Positions 16,452 through 24,819 of a DNA stretch of 64,000 nt are shown here, in pieces. The first letter of the stretch is position 1, and each line of letters starts with the position of its first letter. The notes beneath the pieces are model-generated. The model saw only the letters and a program-made list of their open reading frames with translations. It was not told where the DNA came from and ran no database searches. Position numbers and translations under genes: made by a program. The stretch is from Terriglobia bacterium (GTDB taxonomy: Bacteria > Acidobacteriota > Terriglobia > Acidiferrales > UBA7541): contig JAIMAG010000001.1 of assembly GCA_023512135.1 (NCBI GenBank), forward strand, positions 331,777-395,776, written 5' to 3'.

Positions 16452-17186
16452 TCAGTCGTACTTTTCGTAGTGAATCTGCTTGCGGTCGAGTCCGAATTCG
16501 TTCTTCAGGATGGCGCGGACGTCGTCCACCATCGCCTTCAGTCCGCAGATGTACGCGGCGAAGTCGCGCGTGCCGCCGAACCGCAGTCGAAGCTGCTCCT
16601 GCACGTAGCCTCGCGCGCCGTTCCAGTCTGCCGGCGGCCGGCTGAGGGTGGGCACGAAGTGGAAATTCCGGTGTTGCCCGGCGAGCTGTTCGAACTCGGT
16701 GCGGTAGAGGATCGTCTCCGGGTACCGCGCCCCGAAGATCAGCCAGGCCTGCGTGCTTTCGGGCAGGCCGCGTCCGAGCAGGTCGTGCAGCATGCCGCGA
16801 ATCGGGGCGATGCCGGTGCCCGTGGCCAGAAAGACCAGGCGCGCGGGCAGCGGCTGCTGCACCACAAAAAAGCCGTGGGGTCCGCTGAACTCCATTTCCG
16901 CCCCGGGCGCCAGGTCGCACAGATAGTTAGAGAACACGCCGCCGCGGACGCGGTTCAAGCACAGGTCGAACCGGCGCCCGTCGTCCGGCGCCGAGGCGAT
17001 GGAGTACGCCCGCGTCAGCTCCTGACCGTGGTGCCGCAGCACCATGGAGATGAACTGTCCGGCAAGAAAATCGAACCTTCCGCCGGAGGTGACCTCCCAC
17101 TCCAGGTGCATCGTCTCCGGCGCCAGTTCGCGGCTGTGGCGCAGCACGGCGCGGTATCGTTTCGGCGCGGGGAAATTCGGACGCAT
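16452..17186 (-). CDS. FAD/NAD(P)-binding oxidoreductase, ferredoxin-NADP reductase type
   Basis: The 244-residue enzyme has an FAD-binding barrel with R-A-Y-S-I-A-S (RxYS) near residue 60. An NAD(P)-binding domain follows, with FLATGTGIAPIRGML and YICGLKAMVDDV near the end. It ends in an aromatic-acidic tail (HYEKYD), common in bacterial ferredoxin/flavodoxin reductases. It should pass electrons between NAD(P)H and a carrier protein, which is not encoded nearby. A perfect hairpin with a GCGA tetraloop lies immediately upstream of the start codon, and no Shine-Dalgarno is visible. A cytochrome P460 gene lies 270 nt upstream on the same strand. Confidence 0.85.
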   Translation of the reverse strand: MRPNFPAPKRYRAVLRHSRELAPETMHLEWEVTSGGRFDFLAGQFISMVLRHHGQELTRAYSIASAPDDGRRFDLCLNRVRGGVFSNYLCDLAPGAEMEFSGPHGFFVVQQPLPARLVFLATGTGIAPIRGMLHDLLGRGLPESTQAWLIFGARYPETILYRTEFEQLAGQHRNFHFVPTLSRPPADWNGARGYVQEQLRLRFGGTRDFAAYICGLKAMVDDVRAILKNEFGLDRKQIHYEKYD

Positions 17187-17189
17187 AGC

Positions 17190-17209
17190 TTGCAGGCTCG
17201 CGCCTGCAA
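17190..17209 (-). promoter_or_regulatory. GNRA-loop hairpin abutting the reductase start codon
   Basis: On the minus strand, TTGCAGGC, loop GCGA, then GCCTGCAA form a perfect 8-bp stem with a GNRA-type tetraloop. Only 3 nt separate it from the ATG at 17186. It occupies the place where a ribosome-binding site should be. Confidence 0.5.
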
Positions 17210-17359
17210 CTTCATTCTACCTGATTCGCACGCCGGAGTTGAACGTTCGGACTGCGGCAGGGAACTGTTCGGTGGCCAGAGAAACGTCGGGCCCGGGTGG
17301 GCGGAGTCCTTGTCGGGGATGGACTTTGCCCGGAGGTGCGTCCCGAGCCCGAATTACCG

Positions 17360-17379
17360 CTCCGGCCTGTGAGCCGGAG
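17360..17379 (-). terminator. Hairpin downstream of cytochrome P460 gene
   Basis: CTCCGGC and GCCGGAG form a perfect 7-bp stem with a 6-nt loop, about 78 nt after the P460 stop. The stem is GC-rich but no T-tract follows on the minus strand, so termination is uncertain. Confidence 0.35.
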
Positions 17380-17456
17380 GAGTCGGATCAAGAGAGTGTA
17401 TGAGGTAACTCTAATTTAGCACAAACTGCGGCCGGCGCCAACTCTGGTTTTCCTCG

Positions 17457-17966
17457 CTACGGCCGCCACTTCGAAAAGACGTAGTCGGTAGCTTTCTGCG
17501 CGGCGTGGCACTGGAAGCACTCGGTGGCAGCATCTTGGACGGCGCGCCGGCTCGGGTCGCCACCGGCAAACGCTTCGAACCCCCAGCCGCCCGTCGCTGC
17601 ATACTTTCGCGAGTCTTTCACCATGACGGCCAGCACTTTGCGGCTGCCCTCCACATAGGCGCCGCTTTCCAGCCGCGCCTCCAGCAGGTCGAACACAAAA
17701 ATGCTTCCATCCGGGTATTTTGGATTTTCTTGGCGCAGGGCCTGCGCACCGCGCTCGTTCACGTAGACATGGTGGATGCCGCCAAAGGCATCAAACAGCG
17801 GATGCGCTTTGTCGTGGATGACCATGGATTTGACGTGCGTCCAGTTCCGGTAACCAGCCGGGAACTGGATGGTGCTTGCTGCCGGCGCCTGGGCAAAAGC
17901 CAGCGCCGTCACCGCAGCAGCCACGACAGCGGCTGCTCCCAGCCATACGGTTCGTTCTTTCTGCAT
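17457..17966 (-). CDS. Cytochrome P460 family protein
   Basis: The 169-residue exported haem protein has a signal peptide (about 1-26, ending ALAFAQA). A single c-type haem motif sits near the C-terminus, C150-F-Q-C153-H154. The body matches the cytochrome P460 fold (FPAGYRNWTHVKSM, GIHHVYVN, VMVKDSRKYAATGGWGF). Relatives oxidise hydroxylamine or bind nitric oxide, but many have unknown function. Activity depends on a lysine-haem crosslink I cannot confirm. It has a good sigma-70 promoter (17994-18021) and AGGAGG. It is the only visible c-type cytochrome here. Confidence 0.88.
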   Translation of the reverse strand: MQKERTVWLGAAAVVAAAVTALAFAQAPAASTIQFPAGYRNWTHVKSMVIHDKAHPLFDAFGGIHHVYVNERGAQALRQENPKYPDGSIFVFDLLEARLESGAYVEGSRKVLAVMVKDSRKYAATGGWGFEAFAGGDPSRRAVQDAATECFQCHAAQKATDYVFSKWRP

Positions 17967-17993
17967 TGCCGTCCTCCTGCAATCACTGCTGCG

Positions 17994-18024
17994 AATTTAC
18001 TGACCAATTGTTACTTGTCAAGTA
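17994..18024 (-). promoter_or_regulatory. P460 promoter with palindrome over the -35 box
   Basis: On the minus strand, TTGACA (18021-18016), a 16-nt spacer and TAAATT (17999-17994) form a good sigma-70 promoter. The start site is near 17987. The palindrome TACTTG-T-CAAGTA (18012-18024) covers the -35 box and could be a repressor site. Confidence 0.6.
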
Positions 18025-18193
18025 CTGAGCCAGTTATATGCGAATCGGTTACACGCAAACCTGCGCAGCGCAAAGGAGTAAACATGCAGCTTCCGCATTC
18101 TCTGCCGAAACATTTTCGCCCCGTCCGACGTATCTGGAATGGGTAGCTGCTGCCCGTGCAAACTTGGTTTTCCGGCGTCTTCCAATTTGGCGG

Positions 18194-19579
18194 ATGGTTT
18201 GGCTGACGGCTGTGCTTGCGGTGGTGGGCGGGAGCACAGGACAGTCTCCTGCGACGCGCCGGTCGGAACGATTGGCACTCGCCGACGTCACCGTCATCGA
18301 TGGCACCGGTGCTCCTCCGCGGCCGCACCGGACCGTACTGGTGTCCGATAGCCGCATCGTTGCCATCCACGATGCCCGCACGTGGCGTCCTCCCGAACAG
18401 ACGCGCGTCATCCACAGCCGGGGCCGGTATCTGATTCCGGGCCTGTGGGACATGCACGTCCACCTCAGCATGGGTGAAGCTTCCCTGCTGCCTGTCTTCC
18501 TTGCCCAAGGTGTGACGGCAGTGCGCGACCTCGGGGGCGACTTCTCTGCCGTGCGTGCCTGGCAGCAGGAAATCGCCGCCGGTACGCGCATCGGCCCGCG
18601 CATCTACACGGCAGGACGGATCCTGGAGAGCCCGCGCTTCCTGGAAATACTCGCGCGACTGGCCAGTGCGCTGGAGCCGCCTTTCCGCGATCAGCTCCAC
18701 GCGATTCGCGCGGAACGCATCCCCGTCGGTGACGCCGACCAGGCCGAGCAGGCCGTGCGCGAACTGGCCCTGCAGGGCGTTGCCTGTATCAAGTTCCGGT
18801 CGAACACCACAGCGGAAATTTTTTCTGCTATCGTTGCTGCCGCGAACCGCGTCCGCCTGCCCGTGGCCGGACACTCTCCGCAGGGTATCTCGCTCAGCGA
18901 AGCAGCCACCGCCGGGCAGAAAAGTTTCGAGCACGTTTTCATGAGCCCGGAAGAAGCCACACTGCCGCTTGCGGAAGTGGATCGCTTTGCCGATGCGTTG
19001 AAGCGAGCTCAGGGCTTCCTGGTGCCCACGCTGGTCACCTTTCACGCCACCCGGCTGATGGCTGCTGAACTTATGGACCAGCGCCTGAAGGCGCTGAGCC
19101 AGACAAACGAAGCGTGCGGTCGTGCTGTCCCTGCGCGCCTCGCCGATGCCTGGCGGCTGCATCGCCTGCTCGACCAGTTCGAACAGCCGCAGGACTGGGT
19201 CGCCGTCTACCAGGGTGCCGTGGAGCGGCTTCGCCGCCTGCATCGAGCTGGCGTCCAGTTCCTGGCCGGAACGGATTTCGGTGCGCGCTTCGTCTGTCCC
19301 GGCTCCGGCCTGCACGAAGAGCTTGAGCGCCTGGTTGCCGAGATTGGCCTGACCCCGGGCGAGGCCCTGCAGGCCGCCACTCGAAATGCGGCCCAGTTCT
19401 TCGGCGAAGAGCAACGCTCGGGAACCATCGAGGTCGGCAAGCTGGCCGATATGGTGCTGCTCGAGACCAACCCGCTGGACGATATCCGCAATACGCGTCG
19501 CATCGCTGCGGTGATCGCGGCCGGCGTCTATTACGATCGCAGCGCACTGCAGCGTCTGCTGACCCGCTCCCACCCCTAA
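18194..19579 (+). CDS. Exported metal-dependent amidohydrolase
   Basis: The 461-residue protein belongs to the imidazolonepropionase-like amidohydrolases. The N-terminal metal motif D-M-H-V-H follows GRYLIPGLW. Later metal ligands are in VAGHSPQG and GTDFGA, and the closing barrel has GTIEVGKLADMVLLETNPLDDI. The start at 18194 gives a signal peptide (MVWLTAVLAVVGGSTGQS); an upstream ATG at 18038 would add 52 unrelated residues. Secreted relatives include prolidase-like and dipeptidase-like enzymes, but the substrate cannot be assigned. It is divergent from the P460 gene and convergent with the PilZ-like gene. Confidence 0.82.
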   Translation: MVWLTAVLAVVGGSTGQSPATRRSERLALADVTVIDGTGAPPRPHRTVLVSDSRIVAIHDARTWRPPEQTRVIHSRGRYLIPGLWDMHVHLSMGEASLLPVFLAQGVTAVRDLGGDFSAVRAWQQEIAAGTRIGPRIYTAGRILESPRFLEILARLASALEPPFRDQLHAIRAERIPVGDADQAEQAVRELALQGVACIKFRSNTTAEIFSAIVAAANRVRLPVAGHSPQGISLSEAATAGQKSFEHVFMSPEEATLPLAEVDRFADALKRAQGFLVPTLVTFHATRLMAAELMDQRLKALSQTNEACGRAVPARLADAWRLHRLLDQFEQPQDWVAVYQGAVERLRRLHRAGVQFLAGTDFGARFVCPGSGLHEELERLVAEIGLTPGEALQAATRNAAQFFGEEQRSGTIEVGKLADMVLLETNPLDDIRNTRRIAAVIAAGVYYDRSALQRLLTRSHP

Positions 19580-19664
19580 TGTTTCGGCTACTGCGGACAA
19601 AGACGCGCTTTGCCGGACGGGCGAGCTGTTCCGAAGGGCGAAGTGGCAGAAGATGTTTTGGGGA

Positions 19665-20036
19665 TCAGTTTGGATGTAGCGGGGTGGGGGGATGTGCGGT
19701 CCAGTCTTCGGGGGGAAATTCCATGCACCAGAAGTGCGGCGAAGGACTGAGAAATTCCACGCCCACGCGCTGCCCCTTCGGGCCGGCATCACCCAGATAG
19801 ACCACGCGGCATTCCTGTTCTTCCTCGGTTGCGGGGTTGTGCAGGGTGAGCAGGGTGCCCAGCTCGACCGTTTCGTTCAGGTAGAGCAGCGCGCCATGGG
19901 CGCTGACCACGATCGTTTCGCACCGTTCGCGGAAACGCCGGCCGTGCCGGTTTTTGCCGGACGCGCGGATCGGGATGCGGATGAACACGCGCGAGCTTCG
20001 CCGCGGCGCGGAAAAATGCGTCTGCACCTCGCCCAT
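19665..20036 (-). CDS. PilZ-like domain protein
   Basis: The 123-residue protein begins with a basic stretch, SAPRRSSRVFIRIPIRASG, resembling the PilZ arginine motif. It continues with VVSAHGALLYL in place of the DxSxxG motif and ends with VGVEFLSPSPHFW, as other PilZ proteins do. The second motif is degenerate (S-A-H-G, no aspartate), so c-di-GMP binding is doubtful. The start at 20036 is the ATG closest to the domain; an upstream ATG would add 71 low-complexity residues. The gene is divergent from the M20 peptidase, and an inverted repeat CGTTGC-N6-GCAACG (20079-20096) lies upstream. Confidence 0.65.
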   Translation of the reverse strand: MGEVQTHFSAPRRSSRVFIRIPIRASGKNRHGRRFRERCETIVVSAHGALLYLNETVELGTLLTLHNPATEEEQECRVVYLGDAGPKGQRVGVEFLSPSPHFWCMEFPPEDWTAHPPTPLHPN

Positions 20037-20131
20037 ACCGTACTCATCTTTGCCTACGGGCCCGACAGCGTCAACCGTCGTTGCGTAACAGCAACGGAGA
20101 CGACCGCCCGCAGCCGGGGCACCGATTCGTC

Positions 20132-20159
20132 TTGCTGGCCCTCGACTTCGCGATACAAT
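20132..20159 (+). promoter_or_regulatory. Sigma-70 promoter of the M20 peptidase gene
   Basis: TTGCTG (20132-20137), a 16-nt spacer and TACAAT (20154-20159) predict a start near 20166. That is 55 nt before the ATG, with AAGGAG in between. Confidence 0.5.
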
Positions 20160-20220
20160 GGAGAGCTTTCCGCCGGCTGGGCCTGCGGGCGGAAGGCCTG
20201 TTGCCCGGAAGGAGTTTCGC

Positions 20221-21615
20221 ATGCAGCTTGCCGAATATATCGACAGCAAACGTCAGCAACACCTGAACGAACTGCTCGAATTTCTCAGCATACCCAGTGT
20301 GAGCACGAAATCGGAACACAAGGCCGACATTCAGCGCGCGGCCGAGTGGGTGGCGAATGCGCTTCGTCGGGCCGGATTCGAGAAAGTCGAAATCGTGCCC
20401 ACCGCAGGCCACCCGGTGGTGTTTGCCGAGTGGACCGGCGCGCCGGGCAAACCCACCGTGCTGCTCTACGGCCACTACGACGTGCAGCCGCCGGAGCCGC
20501 TCGAGCTGTGGACCTCGCCGCCCTTCCAGGGTACCGTGCGCAACGGCAACCTCTACGGCCGGGGCACTGCCGACGACAAGGGGCAGGTGCACATCCACCT
20601 GAAAGCGCTGGAAGCCCTGATGGAGCACGAAGGCCGGCTGCCGGTGAACGTGAAAGTGATGATCGAAGGCGAAGAAGAAACCGGCAGCACGAACCTGTGG
20701 AACTTCGTTGAAAAATTCCGCGACCGCCTGAAGGCGGATGCCCTGGTCGTTTCCGACACGTCCATGCTGGCCAAGGGCGTTCCGTCCGTCACCTACGGTC
20801 TGCGCGGGCTGAACTACTACCAGATCGAAATTACCGGCCCGGCGCAAGACCTGCACTCGGGCGTTTTCGGGGGGCCCGCGCCTAACCCCTTGCGCATTCT
20901 GTGCGAGCTGTTCGCCAAATTGCACGACCGGAACAATCGCGTCGCCATCCCCGGTTTTTACCGGGACGTCGCGCCGCTTTCCAGAAAGGAGCGCAAGGCG
21001 CTGAACGCGCTGCCTTGGAGCAAAAAAGAATTCCTGAAGACGGTGGGAGCGAAAGGGCCGGGGTACGTGCCGGAGAAAGGCTACTCGATTATCGAGCAGC
21101 TCTGGTGCCGGCCCACGCTCGAGCTGAACGGCATCTGGGGCGGCTACACCGGCGAAGGAGCGAAGACGGTCATCCCTTCGAAAGCCTGGGCCAAGTTCTC
21201 CACGAGGCTCGTGCCGAATCAAGACCCGGAGAAAATTGCCAAGCTGGTGGAAAAGCACATCCGGAAGCTGCTGCCGAAAACCGTCACCTGTGAATTCAAA
21301 GTGCTCAGCATGGGCAAGCCGTGGGTGGCGCCGTTCGATCATCCTTTCTTCCAGGCGGCGCAGCGCGCGCTGGAACGCGGTTTCGGGAAAAAGGCCGTGT
21401 TCATCCGCGAAGGCGGCTCGATTCCATTTGTTACGCAGATGTACGACACCTTCCGCGTGCCCTGCATCCTGATTGGCTTCGGTCTGCCCGACGAGAATGC
21501 CCACGCACCGGACGAACACCTGAACCTGGAAAACTATTTCGGAGGCATCAAGTCCATTGCCTTCTTCTATCAGGAGCTGGGAAAGCTGGAGGCCAACGGG
21601 AGCAAGAGAAAATAG
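20221..21615 (+). CDS. M20 family metallopeptidase (dipeptidase-like)
   Basis: The 464-residue zinc peptidase has LLYGHYDVQPPEPLELW with zinc-binding H and D, then GRGTADDKGQ, and EGEEETGS with catalytic Glu. The dimerisation-domain histidine lies in QDLHSGVFGG and the C-terminal one in APDEHLNLENYF. It is full length for the dipeptidase / ArgE / DapE superfamily and closest to the cytosolic non-specific dipeptidase group. It probably hydrolyses small peptides in the cytoplasm. The start at 20221 has AAGGAG at proper spacing. The glycan genes begin 36 nt downstream; cotranscription is possible but a functional link is not evident. Confidence 0.88.
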   Translation: MQLAEYIDSKRQQHLNELLEFLSIPSVSTKSEHKADIQRAAEWVANALRRAGFEKVEIVPTAGHPVVFAEWTGAPGKPTVLLYGHYDVQPPEPLELWTSPPFQGTVRNGNLYGRGTADDKGQVHIHLKALEALMEHEGRLPVNVKVMIEGEEETGSTNLWNFVEKFRDRLKADALVVSDTSMLAKGVPSVTYGLRGLNYYQIEITGPAQDLHSGVFGGPAPNPLRILCELFAKLHDRNNRVAIPGFYRDVAPLSRKERKALNALPWSKKEFLKTVGAKGPGYVPEKGYSIIEQLWCRPTLELNGIWGGYTGEGAKTVIPSKAWAKFSTRLVPNQDPEKIAKLVEKHIRKLLPKTVTCEFKVLSMGKPWVAPFDHPFFQAAQRALERGFGKKAVFIREGGSIPFVTQMYDTFRVPCILIGFGLPDENAHAPDEHLNLENYFGGIKSIAFFYQELGKLEANGSKRK

Positions 21616-21651
21616 GCGGCTGGGCCGTAACCGGTGCCGTGGGACGCCTGC

Positions 21652-22815
21652 ATGCGCATCCTGATGGTGAGTCAGGTGTACGATCCATTCCACCATCTGG
21701 GCGGACCCGCCTTCAAAGTCCGCGCGCTGGCCGAACACCTGGCTCGCCGCGGCCAGAGCGTAGCCGTGCTGACCACCTCTCTCGGGCCGCAGCAGCCGCC
21801 GGGGCGCGTCTGGCAGGGCTCTGTAGAAGCCATCTATCTGAAGCCGTGGCTTCGCTACCGCGCCACGACCTGGAACGCCGGGCTGGTTTCCTTCTGTCGT
21901 CGGGAATTGCGTCGCTTCGAGCTGGTGCACATCTTTGGCCTCTATGACCTGCTCGGGCCGATCGTTGCCCGCTTCTGCCGCCGCTGGCGGATTCCTTATC
22001 TGATTGAGCCGCTGGGCATGACCCGTCCGATCGACCGCAGCTTCCGGCTCAAGCGGCTCTGGCACGGGTTGTTCGGAGACGACTACCTGCACCGGGCACG
22101 CGCGCTGGTGGCCACTTCCGAGCAGGAACAGGAAGAGCTGCTGGCCGAGGGTTTTCCCGCCGAACAGATTTTTCTCCGCTACAACGGGCTTGACCTGAAC
22201 CAGTTCCGCGAGCTGCCCCCGCGCGGTGCGTTCCGCCGCAGGCACGGCATCGCGCCGGAGGAGCCGCTGCTGCTTTTCCTCGGCCGCCTGATTCCGCGCA
22301 AAGGCGCCGATCTGGCTATCGAAGCGTTCGCCCGCGCACTGCCGACCACTGGGCACCTGGTGATTGCCGGGCCGGAAGGCGAAGTTGGATATTTGCATAC
22401 ACTGAAGCGGATGAGCGAACGGTCAGGCTGTGCTGAGCGCGTTCTTTTTACCGGGGCTTTGTTCGATCGCGAAAAACTGGAAGCGCTGGTGGATGCGGAT
22501 GTTTTCCTGCTGCCCTCGCGGTACGAGAATTTTGCAAACACGGCTGCCGAGGCGGTGGCCTGCGGCACGCCGGTGATTATCACCGAGCACTGCGGCATCA
22601 GCCGGCTGGTCGCTGACCGCGTGGGGTTGGTGGTGCCGCGCGAGGTGTCGGCGCTGACCGAGGCCATTCGCCGGTTGATTTCTGACGCGGAACTCCACGA
22701 ACGCTTCCGCCGGGCCTGCCCCGAATTCGCTGCCAGATTGAGCTGGGAGACCCTGTCGCAGGTTGCCGAGCAGCACTACCTGCACCTGCTGGACCGACAG
22801 AATGCCCGCGATTGA
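21652..22815 (+). CDS. Glycosyltransferase family 4
   Basis: The 387-residue GT-B enzyme begins with an N-terminal Rossmann half (MRILMVSQVYDPFHHLGGPAFKVRALAEHLARRG). A GT4 nucleotide-binding C-terminal half follows, with FLGRLIPRKGADLAIEAF and LLPSRYENFANTAAEAVACGTPVIIT. The E-N-F-A...E glutamate pair of GT4 retaining enzymes is present. It adds a sugar from a nucleotide donor to a lipid-linked acceptor. The start at 21652 begins the conserved strand; an in-frame ATG 18 nt upstream is possible. It opens a tightly spaced run of glycan genes extending to 29920. Confidence 0.88.
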   Translation: MRILMVSQVYDPFHHLGGPAFKVRALAEHLARRGQSVAVLTTSLGPQQPPGRVWQGSVEAIYLKPWLRYRATTWNAGLVSFCRRELRRFELVHIFGLYDLLGPIVARFCRRWRIPYLIEPLGMTRPIDRSFRLKRLWHGLFGDDYLHRARALVATSEQEQEELLAEGFPAEQIFLRYNGLDLNQFRELPPRGAFRRRHGIAPEEPLLLFLGRLIPRKGADLAIEAFARALPTTGHLVIAGPEGEVGYLHTLKRMSERSGCAERVLFTGALFDREKLEALVDADVFLLPSRYENFANTAAEAVACGTPVIITEHCGISRLVADRVGLVVPREVSALTEAIRRLISDAELHERFRRACPEFAARLSWETLSQVAEQHYLHLLDRQNARD

Positions 22816-22857
22816 TTTTCGTTTTGCAGCGAGTTGCCTTTCTGCCGGAGCCACCTG

Positions 22858-24816
22858 ATGTGCGGCATTTGCGGCGTCATCGGACCCGAGGTCACGGCCC
22901 GCGCGACGGATGCGGAGGCCGCTGTTCGCAGGATGCTGGCCGCGCTGGTTCACCGCGGCCCGGATGACGAAGGGCTCCTGGTGGACCCGCCGGTGGCCCT
23001 CGGCATGCGCCGGTTGAGCATCATTGACCTCGCCGGCGGACACCAGCCCGTCTTCAACGAAGATGACACTGTGTGTGTTGTGCTGAATGGAGAAATCTAC
23101 AACTACCAGTACCTGCGCACTGTGCTGGAATCGCTGGGGCACCGCTTCCGCACCCATTCCGACACCGAAACCGTCGTGCACGCCTTTGAGCAATGGGGCC
23201 CGGACTGCGTACGGCACCTGCGCGGAATGTTTGCCTTCGCTGTGGTCGAGTGGGCGCGCGGCGCCGGCAGAAGGCCGCTCCGAATCTTCCTGGCACGCGA
23301 CCGACTGGGCATCAAGCCGCTCTACTACACCTTTGCCGAAGGCAACCTGCTCTTTGCCTCCGAAGTGCGTGCTCTGCTTGCCAGCGGCTGGATCAGCAGA
23401 ACGCTGAATCCGGCGGCGCTTGAAAGCTATCTGCTATTCGGCTCGGTCAGCGAGCCGGAAACTCTGCTCGAAGGCATCTTCTCGCTTCCCCCCGGCGAGA
23501 CTGCGACCATCACGCTGGATCCGGAACGGCCGGTCAGTCTGCAGACCGAGCGCTACTGGTCGGCCAGCGAGCTTGCACCGGAACTGTCGATGTCATCCCG
23601 CCGCCCGCGCGCGCTTCGGGGTGCGCGCGCATCGGTTCGCGAAGCACTCGAGCACTCGATTCGACTGCATCTGCTGGCCGATGTGCCCGTTGGCATCTTC
23701 CTCAGCAGCGGCATAGATTCAACTGCGGTCGCGGCTCTCGCCGCACGCCTGCACCCGGGCATCCACACCTTCACCGTGGTCTTTCCTGAAGCCGACTACA
23801 GCGAAGCGGCACTGGCCCGGCAGACCGCCCGCCATTTGCAGACGACCCATCGGGAGCTGCCCCTGAGCGGGGAGGAGATGCTCGTCCGCGTCGAAGCCGC
23901 CGTGGCCGCGCTCGATCAGCCCAGCATGAATGGCATCAACACGTACTTTGTTTCCTGGGCAGTGAGGCAGGCCGGATTGAAAGTGGCGCTGTCGGGGCTG
24001 GGTGGCGACGAGGTCTTTGGCGGCTATCGTACGTTTCGCTCTGCGCCCTGGCTGGAGCGCTTGTGCCGTCTGTCGGGCCCGCTGCCCGGTGTGTTGCGCG
24101 CGGCGCTGGCTCCGCTGCTGCGGCGGGCTGCCGACAGTCCCGATGCCCAGCGCAAGTTGCTCGCCGCCTGGCAGAATCCAGCAGTGCTGCCGCACCCGTT
24201 CTACTTCACCCGGCTGCTGTTTGCTCCCGAGCAGGTTCGAGCGCTGCTCCGCGATGCTGGCGCCTCGGACAAAGCCTGGCGCCGCTGGCTCGGCCATGCC
24301 GTCGCCGAAAGCGCCGGCTGGGATGCCTTCAGCCGGACGAGCTGGCTGGAAATGCGTTCCTACCTGGTGAACACCCTGCTGCGCGACACCGATGCGATGA
24401 GCATGGCCCACTCGCTCGAAGTTCGCGTACCGCTGCTCGACCACGTGCTCGTGGAGACAGTCGGCCGGCTGCCCGTCGCCGTGAAGAGGCGTCCCGGCCA
24501 CCCGAAGGCCCTGCTCGTGGAAGCCCTGGGCGCGCTTCTGCCTGCAGAGGTCGTTCGCCAGCCCAAGCGCACCTTCACGCTGCCCTGGGAACATTGGCTG
24601 CGCGGACCGTTGCAAGAAAATGTCGCTGCTCAGCTTCGGCAATTGACACCGGCGCTGAAAGCGGCTCTAAATGAAAGGGCCGTGCGGCAGGTGTGGGAAG
24701 ATTTTCTGGCGCGGCGCACCAGTTGGTCTCGTCCCTGGAGCCTGTTCGTGCTGAACGCCTGGGTGCAGCGGCACATCGAAAGCAACAGCTCAGCCGGCGC
24801 GGCCGAACTCGGCTGA
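22858..24816 (+). CDS. asnB: Asparagine synthetase-like glutamine amidotransferase
   Basis: The 652-residue protein starts MCGICGV, so Cys2 becomes the N-terminal nucleophile of a class II glutamine amidotransferase. Glutaminase landmarks are LVHRGPDDEG and LNGEIYNYQYLR. The synthetase half has the PP-loop LSSGIDSTAVAAL near residue 282 and the GLGGDEVFGGY segment. In a housekeeping role it would make asparagine. In glycan loci, including exosortase-A loci, such enzymes are thought to amidate sugar carboxylates. Placement between a glycosyltransferase and a carbamoyltransferase (3 nt downstream) favours the glycan role. That role is inference. Confidence 0.88.
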   Translation: MCGICGVIGPEVTARATDAEAAVRRMLAALVHRGPDDEGLLVDPPVALGMRRLSIIDLAGGHQPVFNEDDTVCVVLNGEIYNYQYLRTVLESLGHRFRTHSDTETVVHAFEQWGPDCVRHLRGMFAFAVVEWARGAGRRPLRIFLARDRLGIKPLYYTFAEGNLLFASEVRALLASGWISRTLNPAALESYLLFGSVSEPETLLEGIFSLPPGETATITLDPERPVSLQTERYWSASELAPELSMSSRRPRALRGARASVREALEHSIRLHLLADVPVGIFLSSGIDSTAVAALAARLHPGIHTFTVVFPEADYSEAALARQTARHLQTTHRELPLSGEEMLVRVEAAVAALDQPSMNGINTYFVSWAVRQAGLKVALSGLGGDEVFGGYRTFRSAPWLERLCRLSGPLPGVLRAALAPLLRRAADSPDAQRKLLAAWQNPAVLPHPFYFTRLLFAPEQVRALLRDAGASDKAWRRWLGHAVAESAGWDAFSRTSWLEMRSYLVNTLLRDTDAMSMAHSLEVRVPLLDHVLVETVGRLPVAVKRRPGHPKALLVEALGALLPAEVVRQPKRTFTLPWEHWLRGPLQENVAAQLRQLTPALKAALNERAVRQVWEDFLARRTSWSRPWSLFVLNAWVQRHIESNSSAGAAELG

Positions 24817-24819
24817 CGT

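Noticed and set aside
20071..22398. 775-residue minus-strand frame opposite the M20 peptidase and GT4
   Set aside because: It is a shadow of two well-supported genes and shows no recognisable domain.
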